Shown here: piece after piece, positions 11,235-20,433 of the stretch
Position numbering within the stretch: the first letter of the stretch is position 1
Layout: each line of letters opens with the position of its first letter
Source of the DNA: Favolaschia claudopus
Lineage: Eukaryota; Basidiomycota; Agaricomycetes; Agaricales; Mycenaceae
Assembly (NCBI GenBank): GCA_037176885.1
Contig: JAWWNJ010000045.1
Span: forward strand, 124,001-188,000
Direction: 5' to 3'
DNA length: 64,000 nucleotides
Translations under genes and position numbers: made by a program
The notes under the pieces: model-generated
Databases searched by the model: none
What the model saw: the letters and a program-made list of their open reading frames with translations, nothing else
Told to the model about the DNA's origin: nothing

Positions 11235-12624
11235 ATGGCTGATTCTTCACCCCCTTACTCTCATTCTCCTTCTGCGCCAGCGCTCTCCTATTTCCTCACC
11301 GACGTCCTTCTGAACGAAGTTTCGAAGAAGCTCGCCGCCCTTCCAATCCAGTCTACCCCAGCAACTCCCACTCCTCACTCCTCGATGGCCAATAACGACG
11401 TTCAAATGCCCCAGGGTGGGCTCGGTGGCCAGATTGTCTGTTCGCGTGTCCCGTGGACCCACGGAATCGGCTGGACCGCTCAAGAAATACGCAACAATCA
11501 TACCGATGAAATCGTCGCGTTGATGGATGCGAATCCAGGTGCGAATGCGCGCTGTCCGTCCCTTTCTATTAGGTGGCTAATTTCACTTGAAGACTCGATG
11601 ATGGTCGCCGTCTTCCTAGCAAGTTGCTTCCTCGACCGGGCGAGCGGCCCTGCCGCCGTCAAGGAGCTTATGATCTCGGTGAACGTAATCGATGCCGCCG
11701 ATATCGACGTGTTCCCGCCCACTCCGAAATCCGTTTCTTCCAACACCGACATCTTCCCGTTGGGCAGACCGCTCACCCATCCGATTGCGCAATGCTCAGA
11801 CGGTTTGAAGGCAGCTGTGGCAGCCAACAACGGCCTGTTCATGGGCAGGTACGTCCCCTCGACCCTCTTTCAAACCTTCTCCTGATTCCTTCATAAGTTT
11901 TGGTGGGCGCCCTATGGCTTTTTACTGCCTCCCCGTTCGCCCAGAGCCAACCTACCTCGTTTGTGTCTTCACCGGCATCAGCTCCCTCACTCCCTTCGTC
12001 GAAATTTACAACGCGTTCCTCGCTCGTCTTTGCTCCGACCAGGCGGTCCTCGACATCATTGCAGCCCATCGATCGAATGTTCATGGGGAGTTGACGGCTC
12101 AAGAGATCCTCGCCACACTCTTCGACGCCGCGAAGATCTCCTTCATCACTGCCCGCCGTCGTGTCAACCACACCACAGTCAACGTCCCCGCAGTCAAAAT
12201 CCTTCTTCCCCCGCCGGATCTTGACCCTCGTTTCAATGAACAACTCCATCGCTTCATTATGGACGCCAACTTCTCTTTCATCGTCCCTCTTCGCGGTGTC
12301 GCAACTCCGTGGCTTGGATCCAACCCCGCTATTCCTCGCCTCATGCAGTGCAACGAGTGCTACGCTATGGACCACTACCGAGCTGACTGCCCCATCGTCA
12401 ACTCCAACGCATACCGCACCATCTTTGGCCTCCCACTCGTTGACGACAACGTGCCCGCCGATGCCCCGACCCTCGCTTTCGTCCCCACTGCCCCCACCCC
12501 TGCTCAAGCAACCGCTGCTTTCCGAGGCGCGGGTCGTGGAATACACCGTGGTGGAGGACGTGGAGGTAACTTCCGAGGCCGTGGCCGTGGGGCGGCTAAC
12601 CATGGGTTTGCTCCATACCCTTAA
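11235..12624 (+). CDS. LINE ORF1 protein (gag-like, CCHC zinc knuckle, RG-rich tail)
   Basis: The ATG at 11235 opens a frame to 11884. A second frame, 11914-12624, continues the protein. An intron-like segment at 11849-11897 (GTACGT donor, AAG acceptor, CTGAT upstream) joins them in phase to about 446 residues. The second part carries one zinc knuckle, CNECYAMDHYRADC (C-x2-C-x4-H-x4-C), and ends in an RG/RGG-rich segment (GRGIHRGGGRGGNFRGRGRG), both typical of RNA-binding ORF1 proteins that coat the retrotransposon RNA. Without splicing the first frame would end 12 codons after 11848. The alternative is that the frames are separated by mutation in this copy. Confidence 0.75.
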
Positions 12625-13005
12625 GGTGAGCAACATGGCTTCCCTGATGTACGCAATTGCTGATGACTCTCAACACAGCTACCCATATTGCTCAATCGAC
12701 TCGTACGACGGTATTGATTTTCGTTGCCCCTCTCCTGCCTTTCCCTTTACTTTCCGCTCCGATCCTCATTTTATCAGTACTCTATCCACGAGCTACTCAT
12801 ATACCTACTCTATCCCCCGTCTTTGTCAGTTACTTTACGACCATTTCAACTCCTCGAGTTAACTGTACTCTACCTATGAGCTACATACTTCTACTCTCTT
12901 TCTGATTTATTATACTCCGTTCGACGATATGACATCGTCATCAAATGTCAATATGTTGGTCTACCTCATCTCAGACGGCGGTCTCTAAACGCACCTTTCC
13001 ATTCA

Positions 13006-16000
13006 ATGTCACACACCAAAAAGAGAATTCGACTGAGTACCGAGGGCCCTCTTGGATCCCGAGAGGGCTTTGGGGACGTGGTACCTCCCTCTCGTCAGTG
13101 CCTGCAGGCTGCGAGTTCAGATAGTGAGTCCAGCAGGAGTCGGGGTGATTTGGGGCCTAGCTCCGACTACCCTTCATGCGGCCCCTTCTGTGACGGCTTG
13201 ACTGCTCCGGCTGTTACAGCGACCGATGAGGAGCAGAGACCGCGTCCCTCTCCCTGCTTGACCGGAAATTCCCTTTCGGACTCACCGTGGTTGATCCCGT
13301 CCACCACGGCCAATCCGACAGCCCCGAATTCCCAGTCAGAGAGCTATTTTGCTTCTGATGGCGTTACGTCGAAATCTTTGGAGGACGGAGAGGGGCCTGA
13401 AACCTCCCTTGTTGAGAATCAAATCGAAATGAATGCATGCGCGAATATAAATGAAAATTCCAACACCGAGTCAATCCTGCATGCCGATTACCAGCCTAAC
13501 GATGATTGGGCTGAGCTTATTGCTAAAATTCACAAAGACAACAAACCACCGAAACTTAGACGCGGTGGAAAATGCGCAAAATCGTACCTCACAATCGGAT
13601 CGCTGAATATCAACGGTCGCGATCGAAATAGATCGATGCATAGTGGTGAGCATAAATTCCGTTTCCTAAAGCAAACCATGGACGAAAACCGAATAGGAAT
13701 CCTGGCTATACAGGAATCTCATACAGATGTCGATGCTTGTGTCCAATTCAATAATATCTTCCAAAGGTGGTTCAAAATTGTTTCCTCCGCTGACCCGCTA
13801 AAACCATCTTCAACGGCCGGTGTGGCATTTATCCTCAACAAGAAATTCGTTGACACTGATAACTACAACGAACAAGAACTCATCCCTGGTCGTGCCATAC
13901 TAATTTCAATTCCATGGCACGAAGACGAAATACTGACTATCCTCAATATCTACGCCCCAAATTCGGCCCCTGAACGTCGAAAATTATGGGATGATTTGTG
14001 GAATCTCTGGGCCGACGACCCGAGCATACCCTTACCTGATTTGACAGCCGCAGACTGGAATTTCGTGGAAGACCCGATGGATCGATCCTCAAACACAACC
14101 GATACAGTTCCCGCATCATACCTCAGACTGAAAGCCCTCTTCCGTTGGCAAGATGGCTGGCGCACAACGTTCCCAGACACACGAGACTACACTTGCTGGC
14201 AACATCGTAGAGACGAACAGACAGGTTTAACCCTCTCTTCTCATTCCCGCATCGACAGATTCTTGGTTGACAGCCGTAAATTTGATGCGTACAGAGACTG
14301 GGAAATCAAACATACCGCCATCAAGACAGACCACCGCCTCATATTGACTCAACTAACATGCAGACCCGAAATCCGACTTGGACATGGCCGGTGGTCCATG
14401 CCACTCTACCTCTTAAAAACCAAGAAATTCATGTCCCGGGTGGAGAAACTAGCTTCACAACTCTTGTGCGAAGTCGAAGCCGTCGAATCCGTGAACAATC
14501 AGGATGGCAATGGTGATATTCAAACTCTTTGGTACAAATTTAAATGTGACATTGTTGAGCTGGGCCAACATTACGGCCGACTGGTGACCAACGAGACAAC
14601 CCAACAGATACGAACGTGGAAAACTCAGCTATCTTTCGCAATACATGATGAAACCCTCCCCCTTGCCGATCGCTTTGAGGCAATAACACGACTGGAAACT
14701 AAAATTGAGAATTGTCAGCGCGCTCAAGCCGAGGAAAGAAAGGCCGTGGCTGCGGCCAAATATGATGTTGAAGGAGAAACACTGCGCACCTCAATGTGGA
14801 CTAATTCTGCACGAGGATACCGACCGAAAGATGCTATCCATGAATTCAAAGTCGCCGATCCCACTCAAGGTAGTCGAAGATTTGAGAATCGACCCAAAGA
14901 AATGGCCAGAATGGCTCGAGACTACCATGATTCAATCCAAACCAAAGACCTACCCGACGAATACACGCGATTGATGGCCACTGAAATGGTCCTGGAACAC
15001 TGTAAGGTTAAACTCTCGAAGAAAGAATGCGAGGATATGGAGAAGCACCTCACTGAGGACGAGATCCGTGACGCCCTGAAGTTATCAAAAAATGGTAAAG
15101 CTCCGGGTTTGAATGGGCTCCCATACGAGTTCCTGCGAATGCTCGACATTAATTACAAATTATCAAAGGGCTCTGCTCACGAATCCTTCAACGTTATTGC
15201 GTTCCTTGCAAAGTTATTCGCACATATTGAACTTCACCATATAACCCCGGGTACAAACTTCAACGAGGGTTGGCTTTGCCCATTCTACAAGAAAGGAGAC
15301 AAAGGATTGATCAGTAATTATCGCCCGATTACCCTCTTGAATACCGATTATAAACTTCTCACCAAAGCCTACTCTCTCAGACTCATGCATGTAGCACCTT
15401 CGCTAGTCCATCCAGATCAGGTTGGATTCATGAAAGGTCGGAAGATTGAAGATCAAGTGAAGCTGGCAAAATTTCTACTGAACTATGCTGAGGTCGCTGA
15501 AGATTCAGACGGAGTAATCGTTGCCCTAGATCAAGAGAAAGCTTATGACAGGATAAATCACGACTATCTTTTAAGAGTGCTGCATCACCTGCGATTTCCC
15601 GATAAGTTCTGTTCAACAATTAAGAGTCTTTACACAAATGCAAGAACTTTAGTGATGGTCAACGGGGAACTAAGCGAAGAATACTTTGTAACCCGTGGAG
15701 TTAGACAGGGTGACCCCCTCTCTTGTCTACTTTTTAATCTAGCAATTGAACCATTAGCGTGCCTTCTCCGCGATGCAAACTTGAAAGGCATCTATATCCC
15801 GGCGACAAACCGAAGTCTCGTGCTGTCTCTCTTTGCAGACGACACAACTATCTATCTCTCCTCGAAGGACTCCTGGACTGACCTATGGGAAATTCTGACT
15901 CTCTGGTGTGCAGCGTCAACGGCCAAATTCAATCACAACAAAACGGTGATTTTGCCCTTTGGTAAACCTGGTTATCGAGAACGTGTGTTCCTCGAAAGAA

Positions 16001-18453
16001 GACTAAACAGCTCGATGCCGCTGAATTCGATCCAAGACAATATTAAAATCGTAGAGGACGGCGAATCATGCCGAATGCTGGGGGCGTGGATTGGAAACAA
16101 GATCCCATACTTAACCCCATGGCCCGCTACCCTAGATAAAATTAGAAACGACTTTGAGCGCTGGGGAGCGACTCAGCCTACCCTGGAAGGGAAACGTCAC
16201 ATTATCAACATGTCCGCCGGCGGAAGAACCCAATACTTAGCGAGGGTGCAAGGAATGCCGCGATCGGTCGAATCGGAGGTCCAAAAAATGGTCCGAAACT
16301 TTCTATGGGACGGCAAACAGTCCCGAGTATCCAATGAGTGCATGTCCTCCGAGTTACAATGTGGCGGAAAACAGATCCTGAATATACAAGCCCGAAACGA
16401 AGCGATAGACCTGTGGAATTTAAAATGTTACCTAGCTGATGGCCCCGAACGAGCTACTTGGTGCTTCTTTGTCGACTATATACTGGCGCATTGGCTGGAG
16501 GCAAACTACATGAAGATTCCAGCTCAGCAGACCTTCAATGTATTCCTCCAAAACATCCACCTACCAATATCCCCGCGAACTCCCCTGCCTGAACAACTCA
16601 AGAGCATGATCTCGACAGCCCGGAAATACAGGCTAAAATTTAGTGGTCTAGTTATCGGACACGAGGTTAAATTGAGCTTACCTATATGGAAACACCCCGG
16701 GGTAGACAAAGTCGCCTACGATGAAGCTTGCCGAAGACGGTCAAGCCGCTGTTTATGGGAAAATCACAGAATTAGAACTGTCGAAGATACACTTACCATT
16801 TCTTCACGCAGAACCGTCGTTGCCAGAAAACCACACACTCTGAACCCGTCCGGCGTGAGCCGTCAAAACTGTGGTTGTCGTTTATGTCAGCGAGATCGTA
16901 ATGAACTGCGATGCAAAAATCCAGGAGTTTGTATTGAGACTGCTAAAATGTTGATAAATAGTATCAGCACAAAATGGAATCCGCAAATCGAGTCCGGGGA
17001 GACCTTATCACTCACAGAGGAAGAACAAGATCTCAATAACTCTACGATTGAGTCAGATAAATGCAAAATATTTGAGCCAAAGATGGTTTTAGACAAGGTT
17101 GAAGACGGATTCCGTATCTTCGCTTTCGAAGATTCGCGGATGAGACTTGAGGCTAAAAGATTGATTTTGACGGGTGACCCCCCTGCTGCGAAAACGGTTT
17201 ACATACATCCTAAAATCCGGAATCCCGGTCAGCTTAATGCAGAGATTGAATTACGATTGAGTTCGACGGACACTGACCTGAATCAAGTCAATGAATGCTT
17301 GAATATTACCTTTGATGAGCCGGATATTCCCTTAAACCTTCCAGCGGCGCTACTGGCCGGAGTATTGCATGTGGTTCAAAGTTCCCCCAAAAATGGGCCA
17401 CTCACAATTAGAGAGTCTACTGATTTCCTCATACGCAGTTTGGTCGTGAATAGACAGCTCTATGAAAACGATCGTGTAAACCCATTATTTAAACTCTTCA
17501 GGGCAGTTCTTGCGGCCCTCACCGAACATGCCGCGCGTATCCGATTCTCGAAAGTTACAGCAAACTGCGCCCGAGATATCTTGACGGCCGACATCATGAA
17601 TGTGGAGATTGACACACAGGTGGATATAATGTTCCAAACTCCAGGAATCCCTCTACAAACGGGATCGCAACGAACCTTTTATAAAGTAATACGTCGACTG
17701 ACCTCAGTTCCGCATAGGAAATCAACCTTCATAAATCTGGATCGTGTCAGATGTGCAGTGCATGATGCTTGTGGATTCACTCCCAATGACGAGGCGATCT
17801 GGAAATCGATTCGATCGCTAACCTTTCAACGATTGACACGCGAGTTCTATTGGAAATGCTTGCATAATACTTTCCGAGTCGGCGATTTTTGGTCGCATGT
17901 CGGTGGATCGGAATTCTTCGGCCAATGCCCAACATGTAACGTCCCGGAGTCACTAGAACATATTGCTTTAGAATGCACAGCAGCTGGCCAACGAGAAATA
18001 TGGGATTTGACTGAACAACTGTGGTCCAAAAAATTCGGAGACTGGCCGTCTCTCAGTTGGGGATTAATCTTAGGCTGTAACTTGTTAAAATTCAAAACTG
18101 CGAGAGGGAAATCCGCAAAACACAAGAATAGACTATTTGCTATCCTTGTCTCCGTTGCGTGGCATGAAATATGGCGGCTGAGAGTTGACCGAGTCATCAC
18201 TAACCCGGGAATGACGCACCAATATTCAACGATCCATAATCGATGGCTCAATGCCGTTAATCAGATTTTGAACCGGGACCGTTTACTGACAGACAAATTC
18301 AAGTTTGGTCAAATAGTGTTCAATACTACATTAATCTTGAACACATGGAGTGGCCTTCTTATGGATGAAGAGGCATTGCCGGACAACTGGACCCAAACGA
18401 GGGGGGTTTTAGTGGGTATACGGCCCTTAGATGCAAAGAATGGAATAGGTTAA
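13006..18453 (+). CDS. LINE ORF2 polyprotein: APE endonuclease, reverse transcriptase, degenerate RNase H-like domain
   Basis: One uninterrupted 1815-codon frame. Endonuclease motifs appear at about residues 198-445: SLNINGR, AIQESHTD, NIYAPN, AADWNF, SRIDRFLVD and the TDHRLI histidine. The reverse transcriptase follows (about 760-960) with ISNYRPITLLNTDYKLLTKA, ALDQEKAYDRINHDYL, GVRQGDPLS and the catalytic FADD at about 943-946. A cysteine cluster is near 1287-1305. A region at about 1365-1540 aligns by eye with the RNase H domain of related elements but lacks the acidic catalytic residues. A C-terminal zinc motif (CPTCNVPESLEHIALEC) lies near residue 1641. The protein would nick DNA and prime reverse transcription on the target. 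No stop or frameshift was seen. Confidence 0.93.
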   Translation: MSHTKKRIRLSTEGPLGSREGFGDVVPPSRQCLQAASSDSESSRSRGDLGPSSDYPSCGPFCDGLTAPAVTATDEEQRPRPSPCLTGNSLSDSPWLIPSTTANPTAPNSQSESYFASDGVTSKSLEDGEGPETSLVENQIEMNACANINENSNTESILHADYQPNDDWAELIAKIHKDNKPPKLRRGGKCAKSYLTIGSLNINGRDRNRSMHSGEHKFRFLKQTMDENRIGILAIQESHTDVDACVQFNNIFQRWFKIVSSADPLKPSSTAGVAFILNKKFVDTDNYNEQELIPGRAILISIPWHEDEILTILNIYAPNSAPERRKLWDDLWNLWADDPSIPLPDLTAADWNFVEDPMDRSSNTTDTVPASYLRLKALFRWQDGWRTTFPDTRDYTCWQHRRDEQTGLTLSSHSRIDRFLVDSRKFDAYRDWEIKHTAIKTDHRLILTQLTCRPEIRLGHGRWSMPLYLLKTKKFMSRVEKLASQLLCEVEAVESVNNQDGNGDIQTLWYKFKCDIVELGQHYGRLVTNETTQQIRTWKTQLSFAIHDETLPLADRFEAITRLETKIENCQRAQAEERKAVAAAKYDVEGETLRTSMWTNSARGYRPKDAIHEFKVADPTQGSRRFENRPKEMARMARDYHDSIQTKDLPDEYTRLMATEMVLEHCKVKLSKKECEDMEKHLTEDEIRDALKLSKNGKAPGLNGLPYEFLRMLDINYKLSKGSAHESFNVIAFLAKLFAHIELHHITPGTNFNEGWLCPFYKKGDKGLISNYRPITLLNTDYKLLTKAYSLRLMHVAPSLVHPDQVGFMKGRKIEDQVKLAKFLLNYAEVAEDSDGVIVALDQEKAYDRINHDYLLRVLHHLRFPDKFCSTIKSLYTNARTLVMVNGELSEEYFVTRGVRQGDPLSCLLFNLAIEPLACLLRDANLKGIYIPATNRSLVLSLFADDTTIYLSSKDSWTDLWEILTLWCAASTAKFNHNKTVILPFGKPGYRERVFLERRLNSSMPLNSIQDNIKIVEDGESCRMLGAWIGNKIPYLTPWPATLDKIRNDFERWGATQPTLEGKRHIINMSAGGRTQYLARVQGMPRSVESEVQKMVRNFLWDGKQSRVSNECMSSELQCGGKQILNIQARNEAIDLWNLKCYLADGPERATWCFFVDYILAHWLEANYMKIPAQQTFNVFLQNIHLPISPRTPLPEQLKSMISTARKYRLKFSGLVIGHEVKLSLPIWKHPGVDKVAYDEACRRRSSRCLWENHRIRTVEDTLTISSRRTVVARKPHTLNPSGVSRQNCGCRLCQRDRNELRCKNPGVCIETAKMLINSISTKWNPQIESGETLSLTEEEQDLNNSTIESDKCKIFEPKMVLDKVEDGFRIFAFEDSRMRLEAKRLILTGDPPAAKTVYIHPKIRNPGQLNAEIELRLSSTDTDLNQVNECLNITFDEPDIPLNLPAALLAGVLHVVQSSPKNGPLTIRESTDFLIRSLVVNRQLYENDRVNPLFKLFRAVLAALTEHAARIRFSKVTANCARDILTADIMNVEIDTQVDIMFQTPGIPLQTGSQRTFYKVIRRLTSVPHRKSTFINLDRVRCAVHDACGFTPNDEAIWKSIRSLTFQRLTREFYWKCLHNTFRVGDFWSHVGGSEFFGQCPTCNVPESLEHIALECTAAGQREIWDLTEQLWSKKFGDWPSLSWGLILGCNLLKFKTARGKSAKHKNRLFAILVSVAWHEIWRLRVDRVITNPGMTHQYSTIHNRWLNAVNQILNRDRLLTDKFKFGQIVFNTTLILNTWSGLLMDEEALPDNWTQTRGVLVGIRPLDAKNGIG

Positions 18454-18457
18454 TCCA

Positions 18458-18465
18458 CTCACGGC
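18458..18465 (+). repeat. 8-bp target-site duplication of the hAT-like MITE, left copy
   Basis: CTCACGGC here is repeated at 19081-19088, immediately outside the inverted termini TAGTGTTTT and AAAACACTA. Eight-base duplications are characteristic of hAT-superfamily insertions. Confidence 0.85.
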
Positions 18466-19080
18466 TAGTGTTTTGCCGGCCCTGGCTCAAAGCCAGAAGC
18501 CAGCCAAGCCAAGCCATGGCTTGAGCGGGCCAGGCCAAGCCATTTTTCTGGCTTTGTCTGGCTCTGGCTCCTGGCTTGAAGATTTCCGGGCCAAGCCAAG
18601 CCAGGTAAGCCATGGCTTTGGACATTCTTTTTGGCAGGTGAAATCGACTCAAATTTAATGAAGGGCGGACACTTTGAGGCGAAGATTACCTGCACACAAC
18701 CATTTTCCAACACTCTTCTGCAAATTTTCCGTCGAACACTACAAATTTCGACGACAAAGTCAGGGCCACTTCCAAATTAGGAAGGTTCCACTGACCGTCG
18801 ACGAGGGAACGTTGCCGCGAGAGCATCAGGGAAGAGCTCTGTGAGTTTCACTAATGTAAGTATCACATCTTTGGGCTATAATAATGTTAATTGACCTGAA
18901 TGGCGCGTCAAAATAGAGCAAAGTAAAATTTAGTGCCAGGCCATGGCCCGAGCCAGCGGCTTTGGCTTGGCCCTGGCTTTCGCTGGCCCATGGCTCTGGC
19001 TTCAAAAATTTTGAGCCAGAGCCAGGTAAAGCCAGGCCAAAGCCATGGCTTTCGGGCCAAGCCAAGCCAGGAAAACACTA
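18466..19080 (+). mobile_element. Non-autonomous hAT-like element (MITE), 615 bp, nested in the LINE 3' UTR
   Basis: The termini are inverted (TAGTGTTTTGCC at the left, GGAAAACACTA at the right) and flanked by the 8-bp duplication CTCACGGC. Both ends carry about 120-150 bp of imperfect, self-complementary CCAAGCC/GGCTTGG motifs (18476-18620 and 18935-19070) that could fold into large hairpins. No transposase frame is present, so mobilisation would need an autonomous relative. It sits 12 bp after the LINE ORF2 stop and therefore inserted after that LINE copy, or its source, existed. Confidence 0.85.
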
Positions 19081-19252
19081 CTCACGGCCGGAGTCCCACA
19101 CTGGTATAACCGTGCGTAATGGCATTTCCTCCCGGACACCTTCCCCGGCAATTTCTGGCCAACTACCAGAGAAAATAGCGAACGACTTGGAAAGCATCTG
19201 CTGCCTGAGTTTAGTTTGGTTAAATCCGACGCTCCAAAAAAAAAAAAAAAAA

Positions 19253-20072
19253 GAGAAAGTCGAGTATCTCAGCGTACGTCATGACCACCCACCTTCTATC
19301 ATGTCTTGTTCTTTGTTTGAACTTTGACTTCGAAGGACGAGATGACTAAAGTGCTTTCTGGCCATTATGTCTCCTCGCTTCATGTAGCTCCCGATCCGGA
19401 AGAGGAGAGCGAACGCTTGGGACTTTTCTTCATATTTCCGCACCTGGGCGTGAGAAGAACAGGGGTGTTCAAGTTACGGTTCGCCCTCTCCCATCTGAAT
19501 TTGTGGGTTTGAGCCGTTCTATGTTGAACTTCACCTGTATAGCTGAACTCCAATCTTCCAGTACTGAATGCCACACTCCCATCGCGATAAACTCGTCTGC
19601 GTTCCATGTCGTTACTGCAGCGAACTATAGCGGAGTTCGAAGTAAGCATCTTTTTGAACATGGAATTTTGAGTTGTTCAAATTGGGTGTCTTCAGATTCC
19701 ACACCGCTCACCCTCGCGTTGGCGAACCGAGGAGCCCGTCCCCGCATTCGCAAGAAGGCGCGGGGTGCGAACCCACGTCAACTCCGAAGATTGAGCCTCT
19801 CGGTTCGTAGCCTGTCAAGAAGCTACACTTCAAGTGCGGCGCCGGATGTCTCTCCCAAAGAGGCCTCAGAAACACCGGCTCCGGTGGACGCTGAGCCTTT
19901 CCTGTTGGTTCTTCACGCGCCGCAACCGCGGTATCCGCCGGCGAGTCGGCGAATCCATTTTGTACACAGCGTGGTTCCGCCTGATTTCGACATGAGTGAC
20001 GGGCATGAGCCTGCGATGGCCGTTTCAAACTTAGACCTCAATGGTTATCTCGCCGAATGGTTTTCGACGTAA
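19253..20072 (+). pseudogene. Velvet-family regulator, 3' half, downstream of the LINE
   Basis: It begins with the right copy of the 14-bp duplication and reads EYLSVRHDHPPSIM in the frame of the left flank, then requires a frame change near 19320. The velvet core follows: VSSLHVAPDPEEESERLG, FFIFPHLGVRRTGVFKLRFA. A short intron (about 19497-19560) leads to TECHTPIAINSSAFHV, and another (about 19642-19695) to the STPLTLALANRGARPRIRKK segment, matching the conserved velvet end. A proline/serine-rich tail ends at 20072. The gene is interrupted by 9.3 kb of LINE, so full-length protein is not expected. The frame change adds to the evidence for loss. Confidence 0.8.
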
Positions 20073-20433
20073 TGAACCCTCGGCGTGTTTACTGGATCGT
20101 AGCGGACTGTTTCAGCCCAAATGATAAATCAAGTAGATTGTATCATCAATATTATTGCAATGACTCTTACTTTGTTTACTAACGCTCGGCGTATTTCTGC
20201 GATGACCAAGTAAGCATAGAACGGCGTTCGAACTCGTCGGGAACGAGTCGGAAAATACATTTCTATAATAAATTCAACAAGATGAACACAAACGGAAAGA
20301 AAGCGGAATGCCGCTGATCCGAAGTTCGCCTCTTCCCATCTCTCATACGCCGACTATGTGGTCACCGCGGACCGTGTAAACCTCAAGCTTTATATTCCTC
20401 CAGTTCTCACTGCGAACGCCATCGTCCTTGTCT
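20073..20433. other. Intergenic, velvet 3' flank and MFS promoter
   Basis: About 360 bp with no ORF of note. It must contain the promoter of the downstream MFS transporter, but I identified no specific site. Confidence 0.5.

Larger units (their letters stand above)
9951..19252 (+). mobile_element. Full-length non-LTR retrotransposon (LINE) with two ORFs and poly(A) tail
   Basis: The element is bounded by a perfect 14-bp target-site duplication (9937-9950 and 19253-19266) and ends in a run of 17 A (19236-19252). It spans 9302 bp, or about 8.7 kb once the nested 615-bp hAT-like MITE and one 8-bp duplication are removed. Layout: 5' UTR 9951-11234, ORF1 (gag-like, CCHC knuckle) 11235-12624, ORF2 (APE endonuclease-RT-degenerate RNase H-like-zinc motif) 13006-18453, then a short 3' UTR. 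It lies in the coding sequence of a velvet gene. ORF2 is uninterrupted and the 5' end is not truncated, so the insertion is probably recent and the copy may still encode active proteins. The domain order is like Tad/L1-type fungal LINEs. I cannot assign a clade without a tree. Confidence 0.93.

Noticed and set aside
12161..12862. 233-codon frame overlapping LINE ORF1
   Set aside because: Shifted frame of the zinc-knuckle part of ORF1; the CCHC and RG motifs fix the real frame.
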